NCBI GenBank assembly: GCA_963828185.1
Contig: CAWHDV010000002.1
Span: 62,001 to 126,000 of the forward strand
Source of the DNA: Rhodoblastus sp963828185
GTDB lineage: Bacteria > Pseudomonadota > Alphaproteobacteria > Rhizobiales > Beijerinckiaceae
Reading direction: 5' to 3'
DNA length: 64,000 nucleotides
The notes under the pieces are model-generated. The model was given only the letters and a program-made list of their open reading frames with translations. It had not been told where the DNA came from and ran no database searches. Positions 15,953-25,297 of this stretch are shown one piece after another (position 1 is the stretch's first letter; each line of letters starts with the position of its first letter). The position numbers and the translations under genes were made by a program.

Positions 15953-18172
15953 ATGCAAATGAAAGCCGACCAAGCCAGGCCCGAAGCAAAGGAAAAGCGG
16001 ACCGCGCCCGACGCCCAGGCCTCGGCCCAGTTCGTCATCGCCCCAACGACGTCGCTGCACGAATTGCGGCCGCGCACGCTGAAGCAGGGCGACATCTTCG
16101 GCTTGTTCGACGATAATGGCGACGCGCCCGACTTCCGGTCGAGCCCTTACGGCCTCTATTATTTCGACACGCGCTATCTGTCACGCCTGCGCCTCGGCGT
16201 CGAAGGCCTTCGGCCGGTCCTTTTGAGTTCGACGCCACGCGACGACAACGCCTCGCTCACCTTCGACCTGACCAACCCCGAGCTTCGCAATGAGGCGGGC
16301 GCGCTGGTCCTCGCGCATGACCTCGTGCAGATCCGGCGGCTGCGTTTCCTCTGGAACGGCGCCTGTTACGAAAGGCTGGCGCTGCGCAATTTCGACCTGA
16401 CCGCGCGCCGCCTGCGGCTGACCATCGATTACGCCGCCGATTTCGCCGACCTCTTCGAAGTGCGGGGCGAAACACGCAAGAAGCGCGGCGCCTACGCCAC
16501 GCCGGAAGTCGGCGCCGATTGCGCGACGCTTTGCTACAAGGGGCTCGACGGTCGCACGCGACGCACGCGCCTGCGTTTCGATCCGGCGCCGGAAACCGTC
16601 GACGGCCAGCGCGCGGTTTTCGAGTTTAATCTGCCGCCGCACGAGAGGCGGCTGCTGTTCATGGAAATCCGCTGCGATCCGCCGCCCCTGGGCGAACCGG
16701 CGCCGCGGGTCTTTCTCGCGGCCTTGCGCGATTCCCGTCGCGCCTTGCGCGCCAAGGCCGCGCGGGCCGCCTCCATCGCCACCTCCAATGGCGTGTTCAA
16801 CGAGACCATCCGGCGCTGCGTCTCCGATCTTTACATGCTGGTGACCGACACGCCGCACGGGCTTTACCCCTACGCCGGCATTCCTTGGTTCAGCACCGCC
16901 TTCGGGCGCGACGGCCTGATCGCCGCGCTCGAGACGCTTTGGCTCGACCCGGCCATCGCACGCGGCGTGCTGCTCTATCTCGCCGCGCACCAGGCCAAGG
17001 ATTACGACGCCGCCGCCGACGCCGAGCCGGGCAAGATCCTGCACGAGACACGAAGCGGCGAGATGGCCGCGCTCGGGGAAGTTCCGTTCCGCTGCTATTA
17101 CGGCAGCGTCAATTCCACGCCCTTGTTCGTGTATCTCGCCGGCGCCTATTTCGAGCGCACCGGCGACCTCGAAACCATCCGGCGCATCTGGCCGAATGTC
17201 GAGGCGGCGCTGAGCTGGATCGAGGTCGATGGCGACCGCGACGGCGACGGTTTCGTCGAATATGGCCGCAGGACGGCGGAAGGCCTGGCGAACCAGGGCT
17301 GGAAGGACAGCCACGATTCCATTTTCCACGCGGACGGCGCGATGGCGCGAGGCCCCATCGCCCTGGTGGAGGTGCAGGCCTATGTCTATGGCGCATGGCG
17401 CGCCGGCGCCGTGTTGGCCCGCGCCTTGGGACTCGAGGCGCAGGCGGAGGCCTGGCGCAGGCGGGCGGAGGATTTGCGCCACCGTTTCGACGAGGTTTTC
17501 TTCGACGAGGAGATGGGATTTTACCTGCTCGCCCTCGACGGCGACAAGAAGCCCTGCCGGGTGTTCGCCTCCAACGCCGGACACGCCCTCTACACTGGCA
17601 TCGCCACCAAGGAGCGGGCCGCAGCGGTTGCTATGACGCTGATGGACCGCAGGTTTTTCTCCGGCTGGGGCGTTCGCACGCTCGCCACCACGGAAGCCCG
17701 CTACAATCCCATGAGCTATCACAACGGCTCGATCTGGCCGCATGACAACGCCCTGATCGCCGCCGGCCTCGCACGCTACGGCTTCCGCCGCGAGGCCGCG
17801 CGGATTTTCGAAGGGATCGCCGCCGCCGCGACCTATATCGATCTGCGTCGCCTGCCTGAACTGTTCTGTGGCTTCCTGCGTCAGCGCAACCAGGGACCGA
17901 CCTTCTACCCCGTCGCCTGTTCGCCGCAAGCCTGGGCGGCGGCGGCGCCGATTTCGCTGCTGCAATCCTGTCTCGGCCTGGGTTTCAACAACGAAAAGGG
18001 CGCGGTGGTTTTCGAGCAGGCGTTCATGCCGAATTTTCTTGATCAGGTCACGCTGCGCGGCCTCGGCGTCGCCGTTGGGTCAATCGATGTCGCGCTGCAG
18101 CGCGACGGACAGGAGGTCATTGTCAAGCCGCTGTCGAGGAGCGGCGACGTGCGGCTGACAATCACGAGTTGA
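15953..18172 (+). CDS. Amylo-alpha-1,6-glucosidase (glycogen debranching type)
   Basis: A 739-residue enzyme. After a charged tail, residues about 30-260 form the N-terminal glycogen-debranching domain (LKQGDIFGLFDDNGDAPDF, YGLYYFDTRYLSRLRL). Residues about 290-700 form an (alpha/alpha)6-barrel with YAGIPWFSTAFGRDGLIAALETLWLDP, ADAEPGKILHE, WKDSHDS and NPMSYHNGSIWPHDNALIA. These are typical of the bacterial amylo-1,6-glucosidase family, which is often clustered with GT4 enzymes in Alphaproteobacteria. It is probably cytosolic and would cleave alpha-1,6 branches in glycogen-like polymers; the substrate is untested. It is followed by a small conserved gene after 56 bases. Confidence 0.85.
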   Translation: MQMKADQARPEAKEKRTAPDAQASAQFVIAPTTSLHELRPRTLKQGDIFGLFDDNGDAPDFRSSPYGLYYFDTRYLSRLRLGVEGLRPVLLSSTPRDDNASLTFDLTNPELRNEAGALVLAHDLVQIRRLRFLWNGACYERLALRNFDLTARRLRLTIDYAADFADLFEVRGETRKKRGAYATPEVGADCATLCYKGLDGRTRRTRLRFDPAPETVDGQRAVFEFNLPPHERRLLFMEIRCDPPPLGEPAPRVFLAALRDSRRALRAKAARAASIATSNGVFNETIRRCVSDLYMLVTDTPHGLYPYAGIPWFSTAFGRDGLIAALETLWLDPAIARGVLLYLAAHQAKDYDAAADAEPGKILHETRSGEMAALGEVPFRCYYGSVNSTPLFVYLAGAYFERTGDLETIRRIWPNVEAALSWIEVDGDRDGDGFVEYGRRTAEGLANQGWKDSHDSIFHADGAMARGPIALVEVQAYVYGAWRAGAVLARALGLEAQAEAWRRRAEDLRHRFDEVFFDEEMGFYLLALDGDKKPCRVFASNAGHALYTGIATKERAAAVAMTLMDRRFFSGWGVRTLATTEARYNPMSYHNGSIWPHDNALIAAGLARYGFRREAARIFEGIAAAATYIDLRRLPELFCGFLRQRNQGPTFYPVACSPQAWAAAAPISLLQSCLGLGFNNEKGAVVFEQAFMPNFLDQVTLRGLGVAVGSIDVALQRDGQEVIVKPLSRSGDVRLTITS

Positions 18173-18228
18173 AACCGATACGTCCGCAGTTCGTTGGACG
18201 TGAAGCCGGCCGGAAAGGAGCCAGTGGG

Positions 18229-18411
18229 ATGAACGAGTTGGACATTCAAAGCTATGCCCGCCATTTGCGTGGCGCACGCGGCGAAAAGGCAGTCGCAGAG
18301 GCGGCGCAGAAGGCCCACGCCATGGAGCGGCAGGGAAAAACCGAGGACGCCAAAATCTGGCGGCGGGTCGAATTGGCCTTGTCGGCGATGCTCGGACCGC
18401 GCCAAAGCTGA
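18229..18411 (+). CDS. Conserved small protein of unknown function
   Basis: A 60-residue, highly charged, helical protein (MNELDIQSYARHLRGARGEKAVAEAAQKAHAMERQG...WRRVELALSAM). Short proteins with this pattern recur in Rhizobiales. The start at 18229 follows GGAAAGGAG; the upstream in-frame ATG at 18169 overlaps the previous gene's end and has no ribosome binding site. It has no membrane segment or known domain. It is followed by a terminator hairpin. Confidence 0.65.
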   Translation: MNELDIQSYARHLRGARGEKAVAEAAQKAHAMERQGKTEDAKIWRRVELALSAMLGPRQS

Positions 18412-18435
18412 CAGGCGAAAGCTGACAGATCACAG

Positions 18436-18467
18436 GGAGGGCCCGCCGGCATGTGGCGGGCTCCTCC
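18436..18467. terminator. Bidirectional terminator hairpin
   Basis: GGAGG-GCCCGCC pairs with GGCGGGC-T-CCTCC around a seven-base loop (12 bp with one bulged T). It sits between the convergent genes ending at 18411 (plus) and 18476 (minus), so it can serve both. Confidence 0.6.
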
Positions 18468-18475
18468 GGAGCGTT

Positions 18476-18943
18476 TCAGCACGCTCGCGCACAACGGAGC
18501 CGAGCCCGCAGATGCAGCAGCGTGATCTCGACGCCAAGGCGCCCGTCGGCCGCCATCAGGGACAGCGGCGAGCGGCAGTTGAACGGTTCGTCTTCATTGG
18601 CGTTGCGCAGCCAGGCGGCGGCGGCGGCTGGCGCGGGTGACGCGAACAGTTCGAGCGCCGCGCCAACCACCTCCAGCGCCAAAATCGCGCGCGACAAGCC
18701 GCCATCAGCCGCAAACAGTGTGGAACGCTCGGCGGGCGTCAGGCCAAGAATATCGGCGATACGGGCAAAGGCGGCGCCAAAAACCCGCTCTTCCTGCTCC
18801 GTCGTTGGGGCCGGTCGCGTCGCCGGCGCCGATAAAATCCGCTCGCCCAGCGCCCATATCCTGGACCCGCGCCGCCGCTCGCGCGCCCCGAACACCGCGC
18901 GTCCATCGATGGATCGATCCGTGCCGCCAAAAGCCAATGTCAT
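18476..18943 (-). CDS. MbcA/ParS/Xre-type antitoxin-like protein, orphan
   Basis: A 155-residue protein. Its C-terminus (residues about 115-150: AAWLRNANEDEPFNCRSPLSLMAADGRLGVEITLLHL) matches the toxin-binding DUF2384 domain of MbcA/ParS/Xre antitoxins, where W---PN---G--P---L----G---V---L is typical. The middle (about 70-110) is a helical region with FARIADILGLTPAERSTLF, where an Xre-like fold would sit. ATG 18943 has GGGAGG seven bases upstream. The usual partner, a RES-domain NAD-degrading toxin, is not adjacent; the next genes are a 65-residue hypothetical and glutamate dehydrogenase. It may be an orphan antitoxin or a regulator. Confidence 0.7.
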   Translation of the reverse strand: MTLAFGGTDRSIDGRAVFGARERRRGSRIWALGERILSAPATRPAPTTEQEERVFGAAFARIADILGLTPAERSTLFAADGGLSRAILALEVVGAALELFASPAPAAAAAWLRNANEDEPFNCRSPLSLMAADGRLGVEITLLHLRARLRCARAC

Positions 18944-19195
18944 GACTTGCCTCCCCAACGCCGGACCTCCGCCTGCGTGAGAACAAATAGAGAACAATTT
19001 CTCGCCATTGTCAAGGCGTCTTCGACGCCAGCGCCAGTTGATCGCAGTTGAAACGCGCTTTTCGAACCCGGCGCCAGGTCAGGGGCGATCGCCAAATCTC
19101 CCGCGATGACACAACCTGAAATTGACCTTGCGCAAATACACAACCAGTAAAATCAACTACGGCTTTGAAACCCAACAGCAAAAACGGAGCCTTGA

Positions 19196-19393
19196 ATGTC
19201 GCGGATGGCCAGCGCGCTTGCGGAGCAAGCCGCAATCAATCTTAATTTTGCACAAGCTGAAATCGCCGTCGGCGGCGATCGTGAATCGATCGCGCGGGCG
19301 CTCGATCACCTTCGCCAGGCGGAAGCTTGCCTGAAAATCGTTGCGGCGGAACTCGATGTGCCGCCGGACGAAGCGGAGACCGAAGCCGCGTGA
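19196..19393 (+). CDS. Small helical hypothetical protein
   Basis: A 65-residue protein predicted to be helical (MASALAEQAAINLNFAQAEIAV...RALDHLRQAEACLKIVAAELDV). ATG 19196 has CGGAG about seven bases upstream. Codon use is similar to the neighbours. It belongs to no family I recognise. It is divergent from the antitoxin-like gene at 18476-18943, with a 252-bp shared promoter gap. Too small to be a RES toxin. Confidence 0.5.
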   Translation: MSRMASALAEQAAINLNFAQAEIAVGGDRESIARALDHLRQAEACLKIVAAELDVPPDEAETEAA

Positions 19394-19804
19394 AGACAAG
19401 CAGGCCTTAGGCGGCGCGCCCCGATCACCGCGCGGAACGATCGGCCGCCGCCGGCGACAAGGTTTCGTCGCTCCCGCGCGTCAACTGGCGGCGTTGCCCC
19501 CTCGCGGAACCTGGGGCGCACCCTTGCGCCAACATCGCCATCGACGGGGTTTGGCGACCTTGTCACGGCGGTTCCTTCGATACGACGTCGGACGCGCGTC
19601 CGGAAGACGCCGCAATCCGTCATCTTCGAAACAGCGCCTTGGGTCCATCGACGCTCCATGCGGAACGTCACATGTCCATTGGCCATAGGCGGGCCGCTCG
19701 ATTCCGCTCGACAATGATTTTACGCCGCATGAAACTTGGCCCATGCGCGAGAATTGGCCCGAACGCCGACGCTGCGCGCCCGTTCAAAACGGAGAGAACG
19801 CCAG
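19394..19804. other. Intergenic stretch, nothing recognised
   Basis: About 410 bases without a credible gene on either strand. It must include the promoter of the glutamate dehydrogenase gene that starts at 19805. I saw no strong hairpin, palindrome or repeat. Confidence 0.5.
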
Positions 19805-21109
19805 ATGTCATCCCAGACCCGATTGGCCATCCCGGTCGCCAGCAATCTTTCCTACGTCCAGCCGACCAATCTCTCCGCCTGGGGAACCTATCTTTCCCAG
19901 GTCGATCGGGTCGTACCCTATCTCGGCCCGCTGGCGCGCTGGGCCGAGACGTTGCGGCGGCCGAAAAGGGCGCTGATCGTCGACGTGCCGATCGAACTCG
20001 ACAATGGCGAATTCGCGCATTTCGAAGGTTTCCGCGTCCAGCACAATCTTTCGCGCGGGCCGGGCAAGGGCGGCGTTCGCTACCATCCCGACGTGACGCT
20101 CGAAGAGGTTATGGCGTTGGCCGCCTGGATGACGGTGAAGAACGCCGCCGTCAACCTGCCCTATGGCGGCGCCAAGGGCGGCATCAGGCTCGACCCGGAA
20201 AAGCTTTCGCGCAAGGAGCTTGAGCGAGCCACCCGCCGCTACACCAGCGAGATCGGCGTCATCATCGGGCCGCAGCAGGACATTCCCGCCCCCGACGTCA
20301 ATACCGACGGGCAGATCATGGCCTGGATGATGGACACCTATTCGATGAATATCGGCGTCTCCAGCCCCGGCGTCGTCACCGGCAAGCCGATTCCGCTGGG
20401 CGGCTCGCTCGGGCGCGTGGCCGCCACCGGCCGCGGCGTCTTCGTCATCGGCTGCGAGGCGATGCGTCGGCTCAACATGCCGGTCGAAGGCGCGCGCATC
20501 GCCATCCAGGGTTTTGGCAACGTCGGCGCCATCGCCGCCGAACTTTTCGCCGGAGCGGGCGCGAAAATCGTCGCCGTGCAGGATTCGCGCGGCGCGGTCT
20601 TCAACGACAACGGCATCGCCGTCGCCGAACTCGCGGCGCATGTCGCGGGCCGACGCGGCATCGCCGATTTTCGCGGCGGCGAAACGCTTTCGCGAGACGA
20701 TTTCTGGGATGTCGACTGCGATGTGATGATCCCGGCGGCGCTGGAGGGGCAGATCGACGCCGAACGGGCGAAAAGACTGCGCGCCAGGCTGGTGCTCGAA
20801 GGCGCCAACGGCCCCACCCTGCCCGAGGCCGACGACATTCTCGAAAGTCGCGGGATTTTCGTCGTGCCGGACGTGATCTGCAATTCGGGCGGCGTCACCG
20901 TCAGCTATTTCGAATGGGTGCAGGATTTCGCCTCCTATTTCTGGACCGAGGACCAGATCAACCAGCGCCTTGCCAAAATCGTGCTGGACGCGCTGCATCA
21001 TGTCTGGGAAACCGCGCAAAGGCGCAAAATTTCGCTGCGCACCGCCGCCTTCGTCGTCGCCTGCGAGCGGATTCTCAACGCCCATGTCGAGCGTGGCCTC
21101 TATCCATGA
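19805..21109 (+). CDS. gdhA: Glutamate dehydrogenase
   Basis: A 434-residue Glu/Leu/Phe/Val-type dehydrogenase that interconverts glutamate and 2-oxoglutarate plus ammonium with NAD(P). Visible motifs: substrate loop GPGKGGVRYHPDV, catalytic PYGGAKGGIRLDP, and Rossmann fold IAIQGFGNVGAIAAELF. The C-terminal pivot region has EGANGPTLPEADDIL and NSGGVTVSYFEWVQ. The start at 19805 follows GGAGAGAACGCC. The adjacent putA makes glutamate from proline, so the pair together feeds amino-acid nitrogen and carbon into the TCA cycle. Confidence 0.92.
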   Translation: MSSQTRLAIPVASNLSYVQPTNLSAWGTYLSQVDRVVPYLGPLARWAETLRRPKRALIVDVPIELDNGEFAHFEGFRVQHNLSRGPGKGGVRYHPDVTLEEVMALAAWMTVKNAAVNLPYGGAKGGIRLDPEKLSRKELERATRRYTSEIGVIIGPQQDIPAPDVNTDGQIMAWMMDTYSMNIGVSSPGVVTGKPIPLGGSLGRVAATGRGVFVIGCEAMRRLNMPVEGARIAIQGFGNVGAIAAELFAGAGAKIVAVQDSRGAVFNDNGIAVAELAAHVAGRRGIADFRGGETLSRDDFWDVDCDVMIPAALEGQIDAERAKRLRARLVLEGANGPTLPEADDILESRGIFVVPDVICNSGGVTVSYFEWVQDFASYFWTEDQINQRLAKIVLDALHHVWETAQRRKISLRTAAFVVACERILNAHVERGLYP

Positions 21110-21191
21110 TGACGCCTTGCGGGGACGGCGGCTGAACGCCATGTTTTTGTCACGACCTGTTCGCGACCTGTCTTGGTTTGGACGCGCCCCC

Positions 21192-24100
21192 ATGAACAAC
21201 GCGCCAATTTCCGCGCTCCCGGATTTTTCGGCGCCCTACGCGCCGCCGGACGAGGATATGGCTTTGAGCCTCCTCGCGACCGCGCCGCCCGAAGAGGCGC
21301 GCGACGCGGCGCGGGCGCTGGCGCGCGAACTGATCGGCTCGATTCGTGAAAAGCGCGACCGCATGGGCGGGGTCGACGATTTTCTGCGCGAGTTCAAGCT
21401 CTCGACGCGCGAGGGGCTGGCGGTGATGGCGCTGGCCGAATCGCTTGCCCGCGCGCCCGACAAGCCAACCGCGGATTTGCTGCTCGCCGACAAATTGTCG
21501 GCCGGCGGCTTCGACCACCACAAGACCGCCTCCGACATGCCGCTGGTGCAGGCCTGCGCTTTCGCCCTCGGCGTTTCCGCCAAAATCGTCGGGCCGGATT
21601 TTTCCGCGCACGGATTAGCCGCCGACCTGGCGCGGCGGCTCGGCGCGCCGACGCTGCGCGCCGCCGCCAAACAGGCCATGCGGCTGCTCGGCGGCCATTT
21701 CGTGTTCGGCGAGACCATCCAGGCCGCGCTGGCGCGGGCGAGGAAGTCCGCAGACAAGACCTCCGGCAGGTCCGCCGATTCTTGCATGCTGTTTTCCTTC
21801 GACATGCTCGGCGAAGCGGCGCGGACGGCGGAGGACGCCCGGCGTCATTTCGATGCTTACGCCGAAGCCATCGGCGCCATCGGCGCGGCGGCGCGGGGCG
21901 GCGGCCCGCAGAAAAACCCCGGCGTGTCGGTCAAGCTTTCCGCCCTCGATCCGCGCTACGAGGCGATGTCCCCGGAGCGCGCGCGAACGCAACTGGCGCC
22001 GCGCCTGCTGGAGCTCGCGCGTCTCGCCAAAAAACACGATCTCGGCCTGACGGTCGATGCGGAGGAGGCCGACCGGCTGGAGCTTTCGCTCGACATATTC
22101 GCGCGCGTGCTGGCCGATCCGTCGCTTGCCGGGTGGGACGGCTTCGGGCTCGCCATCCAGGCCTACCAAAAGCGCGCGCTCGAGGTGATCGACCACGTCG
22201 CGGCGCTGGCCCGCCTGCGCCGCCGCCGCCTGTCGGCGCGCCTCGTCAAGGGCGCCTATTGGGACAGCGAAATCAAGCGCGCGCAGGAGCGCGGCCTCGC
22301 CGACTATCCGGTTTTTTCGCGCAAGGCGATGACCGACCTGAACTATCTCGCCTGCGCCAAAAACCTGCTCGCCGAGGACGCACTCTATCCGCAGTTCGCC
22401 ACGCACAATGCGCTCACTGCGGCGTCGATTGTGGTCATGGCTGGAAGCAAGGACCTGCCGGGCGGTCGGAAGGATTATGAATTCCAGCGGCTGCACGGCA
22501 TGGGCGAGGCCCTGCACGCGGCGCTGTCCGAGCGCTCGAGCGTCGCTTGCCGAACTTATGCTCCCGTCGGGCCGTCGCGCGACCTCCTCGCCTATCTGGT
22601 GCGGCGGCTGATCGAGAACGGCGCCAATTCCTCCTTCGTCGCCCGCGCCGCCGACCCGGCGATTCCTGTCGACTCGCTGCTGGTCGATCCGTTTCACGCC
22701 ATCCGCGAGCCCTCGCACGCGCGCCACAAGTCGCTTCGGCTTCCGGGCGAAATTTTCGCGCCCGAACGGAAAAATTCGCGCGGCGTCGAATTCGGCGACC
22801 GCAGAGCGGTGGCCGATCTCCGGGCGGAGGTCGCGGCCTTCGCGGACGCGGCGTTTTCCGCCGGCCCGATTTCCGGCGCCGGTCTCGCGGCGAAAAACAT
22901 CCTTTCGCCGATCGACGGGGCGCCGGTCGGCGCGGTTTGCGAGGCCAACGAGGCGAGCGCGCGCATCGCCATGACGCTTGCGCGCGACGCCTTTCCCGCC
23001 TGGAGCGGGGTTCCCGTCATTGAGCGCGCGAGGATTCTTTTTCGCGCAGCGGACCTGATCGCGGCGCGGCGCGGGCGGCTGATCGCCCTGCTGCAACGCG
23101 AGGCCGGCAAGACGCTCGACGACGCTCTGGCCGAAGTGCGCGAAGCGACCGACCTCTGCCGCTATTACGCCACGCAGGCGTTGAAAATTTTCAAGGAGAC
23201 GCCCCTGCCCGGCGTCACCGGCGAAAGCAATCTTTTCAGCGCGCGCGGGCGGGGCGTGTTCGTCTGCATTTCGCCGTGGAATTTTCCGCTGGCGATTTTC
23301 ATCGGCCAGGTCGCCGCGGCTCTCGTCGCCGGCAATTGCGCCGTCGCCAAGCCCGCGCAGCAGACGCCGCTCATCGCGCAAGAGGCCGTCGACCTTCTGT
23401 TCGAGGCCGGCTGTCCGAAAGACGTGCTGGCGCTGGTTCCCGGCGACGGCGCGATCGGCGCGGCGCTGGTCACTGAGCAAGCCGCCTCGGGCGTGGTCTT
23501 CACCGGATCGCTCGCCACCGCCCACGCCATTCAGGGCGCGTTGGCGGCGTCCGGTGGCCCGATCATCCCGTTCATCGCAGAGACCGGCGGCGTCAATGCG
23601 ATGATCGTCGACTCCACGGCGCTGATCGAACAGGTGGTCGACGATTGCCTGACCTCGGCCTTTCGCTCGGCCGGCCAGCGCTGCTCCGCCTTGCGGCTGC
23701 TCTGCCTGCAGGAGGATATCTTTCCCTCCGCTCTGGCCATGCTGATTGGCGCCGCGCGAGAACTTCGCGTCGGCGATCCGCGCGACATCGCGACCCATGT
23801 CGGGCCGGTGATCGACGCGCAGGCCAAGGCGCGGCTCGACGCCGCGCTCGCGGATTATTCCGCCCAGGGTCGCATTCTCTACGCGGGAACGGCGCCCGCC
23901 GGGGGAAACTATGTCGCGCCGCACATCGTCCGGCTCGACCGGGCGGGCGATCTGGCGCGCGAGATCTTCGGGCCGATCCTGCATGTCACGTCGTGGCGGG
24001 GGGACAATTTTTCTGGTCTGATCGACGAGATCGCCACGACCGGCTACGGACTGACCCTCGGCCTGCACACGCGGATCGAACGCCGCATCGCGCAACTCGC

Positions 24101-24311
24101 GCGAAAGGCGCCCGCTGGCAATATCTACGTCAACCGCAACATGATCGGCGCCGTCGTCGGCAGCCAGCCCTTTGGCGGCCTCGGCCTGAGCGGAACCGGG
24201 CCGAAAGCCGGCGGCCCCGATTATCTGCGGCGCTTCGTGCAGGAGACGGTGGTGACGGTGAACACCACTTCGCTCGGCGGCGACGCCGGCCTGCTGGCCA
24301 TGGAAGATTGA
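21192..24311 (+). CDS. putA: Bifunctional proline dehydrogenase / glutamate-5-semialdehyde dehydrogenase
   Basis: About 1039 residues. The proline dehydrogenase domain spans about 180-480 (VSVKLSALDPRYEA, LTVDAEEADRLELSL, RLVKGAYWDSEIKRAQ, YPQFATHNALT). The aldehyde dehydrogenase domain spans about 560-1030, with CISPWNFPLAIFIGQ, catalytic Glu in AETGGVNAMIVD and nucleophile Cys831 in SAGQRCSALRL. It oxidises proline to glutamate through a channelled intermediate, passing electrons to quinone and NAD. There is no N-terminal ribbon-helix-helix domain, so unlike the E. coli protein it should not repress its own gene. ATG 21141 is an in-frame alternative start. Confidence 0.93.
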   Translation: MNNAPISALPDFSAPYAPPDEDMALSLLATAPPEEARDAARALARELIGSIREKRDRMGGVDDFLREFKLSTREGLAVMALAESLARAPDKPTADLLLADKLSAGGFDHHKTASDMPLVQACAFALGVSAKIVGPDFSAHGLAADLARRLGAPTLRAAAKQAMRLLGGHFVFGETIQAALARARKSADKTSGRSADSCMLFSFDMLGEAARTAEDARRHFDAYAEAIGAIGAAARGGGPQKNPGVSVKLSALDPRYEAMSPERARTQLAPRLLELARLAKKHDLGLTVDAEEADRLELSLDIFARVLADPSLAGWDGFGLAIQAYQKRALEVIDHVAALARLRRRRLSARLVKGAYWDSEIKRAQERGLADYPVFSRKAMTDLNYLACAKNLLAEDALYPQFATHNALTAASIVVMAGSKDLPGGRKDYEFQRLHGMGEALHAALSERSSVACRTYAPVGPSRDLLAYLVRRLIENGANSSFVARAADPAIPVDSLLVDPFHAIREPSHARHKSLRLPGEIFAPERKNSRGVEFGDRRAVADLRAEVAAFADAAFSAGPISGAGLAAKNILSPIDGAPVGAVCEANEASARIAMTLARDAFPAWSGVPVIERARILFRAADLIAARRGRLIALLQREAGKTLDDALAEVREATDLCRYYATQALKIFKETPLPGVTGESNLFSARGRGVFVCISPWNFPLAIFIGQVAAALVAGNCAVAKPAQQTPLIAQEAVDLLFEAGCPKDVLALVPGDGAIGAALVTEQAASGVVFTGSLATAHAIQGALAASGGPIIPFIAETGGVNAMIVDSTALIEQVVDDCLTSAFRSAGQRCSALRLLCLQEDIFPSALAMLIGAARELRVGDPRDIATHVGPVIDAQAKARLDAALADYSAQGRILYAGTAPAGGNYVAPHIVRLDRAGDLAREIFGPILHVTSWRGDNFSGLIDEIATTGYGLTLGLHTRIERRIAQLARKAPAGNIYVNRNMIGAVVGSQPFGGLGLSGTGPKAGGPDYLRRFVQETVVTVNTTSLGGDAGLLAMED

Positions 24312-24430
24312 GCAAAGACGATTTCGACCTTGTCGCGCGGCTGTCGCTGACCTATTGCAAAACACCGCGCGGTCCGCCGAGGCGCCGGCGGGATGAGGAA
24401 ACCTTGCCCCCCGCACCCCAAGGACCGCAA

Positions 24431-25294
24431 TTGTGGCTGATGGCGGCGCGCCCGCGCACGCTCACGCTTTCGCTGGCGCCGGTCGCCGTCGGCGCGGCTT
24501 TGGCGCTCGCCCATGACGGCGCCTTCCGCTGGAGTGGAATCATCGTCGCCCTGCTCGCCTCGGCCCTGATCCAGATCGGCGCCAACCTGCACAATGACGC
24601 CGCCGACGGCGCGCGCGGCGGCGACGGGCCGGAGCGACTTGGCCCAAAGCGCGTCACCGCCACGGGCCTCATCGACGCGCCAACGGTCGAAAAAGCAGCA
24701 GCCGCCTGTTTCGCCGGCGCGGCATGCGGCGGCCTCTATCTGATATGGCTGGGCGGCGCGCCGATCCTGGCGCTCGGCCTCATGTCGATCCTGTGCGGCT
24801 GGCTTTATTCGAGCGGCCCGCTGCCGATCTCGACCACGCCGCTCGGCGAGGTTTTCGTCGTCGCCTTCTTCGGCCTCGGCGCCACCTGCGGAACCTATTT
24901 CCTGGCCATCGACAGGCTCGATTTCGTGGCGATCATCGCCGGCGCCGCGCTCGGCCTGTTCGCGGCGGCGGTCTTGCTGGTCAACAACCATCGCGACCGG
25001 GCGGAGGACGCCCGCAACGGCCGGCGCACGCTCGCCATCCTCATCGGTCCGCGCGCCTCCGGCCAACTCTACGCCGCCCTGATGCTCGCGCCCTTCGTCC
25101 TGCTGGTCCCCCTCGCCTCGCGACTTGCCGCCAGCCCCGTTTTCGCGGCTCTGGCGGCGGCGCCTTTCGCCGTCTGGCTGGTCCGGCGTTTCCTGCGCGA
25201 GCCCATCGGGCCGGGCTTCAACCTCATTCTCGCCCGCACCGCCCAATGCCAGGCGCTGTTCGCAGCGCTTCTCTGCCTTGGCGCTCTTGCCTGA
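24431..25294 (+). CDS. menA: UbiA-family prenyltransferase, MenA-like
   Basis: About 287 residues with eight to nine membrane segments. The prenyl-diphosphate-binding motif NLHNDAADGARGGDG (an N/DxxxD type) lies near residue 57 and a second, NNHRDRAEDARNGRRTLAI, near residue 190. The N-terminal MAARPRTLTLSLAPVAVGAALA is characteristic of MenA, which attaches the isoprenoid tail to 1,4-dihydroxy-2-naphthoate for menaquinone. TTG 24431 is chosen because AAGGA lies six bases upstream; ATG 24440 is the alternative. No other men gene is nearby. Menaquinone is unusual in aerobic Alphaproteobacteria, so another aromatic acceptor remains possible. Confidence 0.7.
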   Translation: MWLMAARPRTLTLSLAPVAVGAALALAHDGAFRWSGIIVALLASALIQIGANLHNDAADGARGGDGPERLGPKRVTATGLIDAPTVEKAAAACFAGAACGGLYLIWLGGAPILALGLMSILCGWLYSSGPLPISTTPLGEVFVVAFFGLGATCGTYFLAIDRLDFVAIIAGAALGLFAAAVLLVNNHRDRAEDARNGRRTLAILIGPRASGQLYAALMLAPFVLLVPLASRLAASPVFAALAAAPFAVWLVRRFLREPIGPGFNLILARTAQCQALFAALLCLGALA

Positions 25295-25297
25295 GCC

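Noticed and set aside
21615..24416. A 933-codon open frame on the minus strand opposite putA
   Set aside because: It is antisense to a fully conserved PutA, is Arg/Gly-rich, and has no family resemblance; long antisense frames are expected at this GC content. The same applies to 16181-17965, 14462-15772 and 19808-21199 (minus), and 27695-30385 and 33901-35418 (plus).
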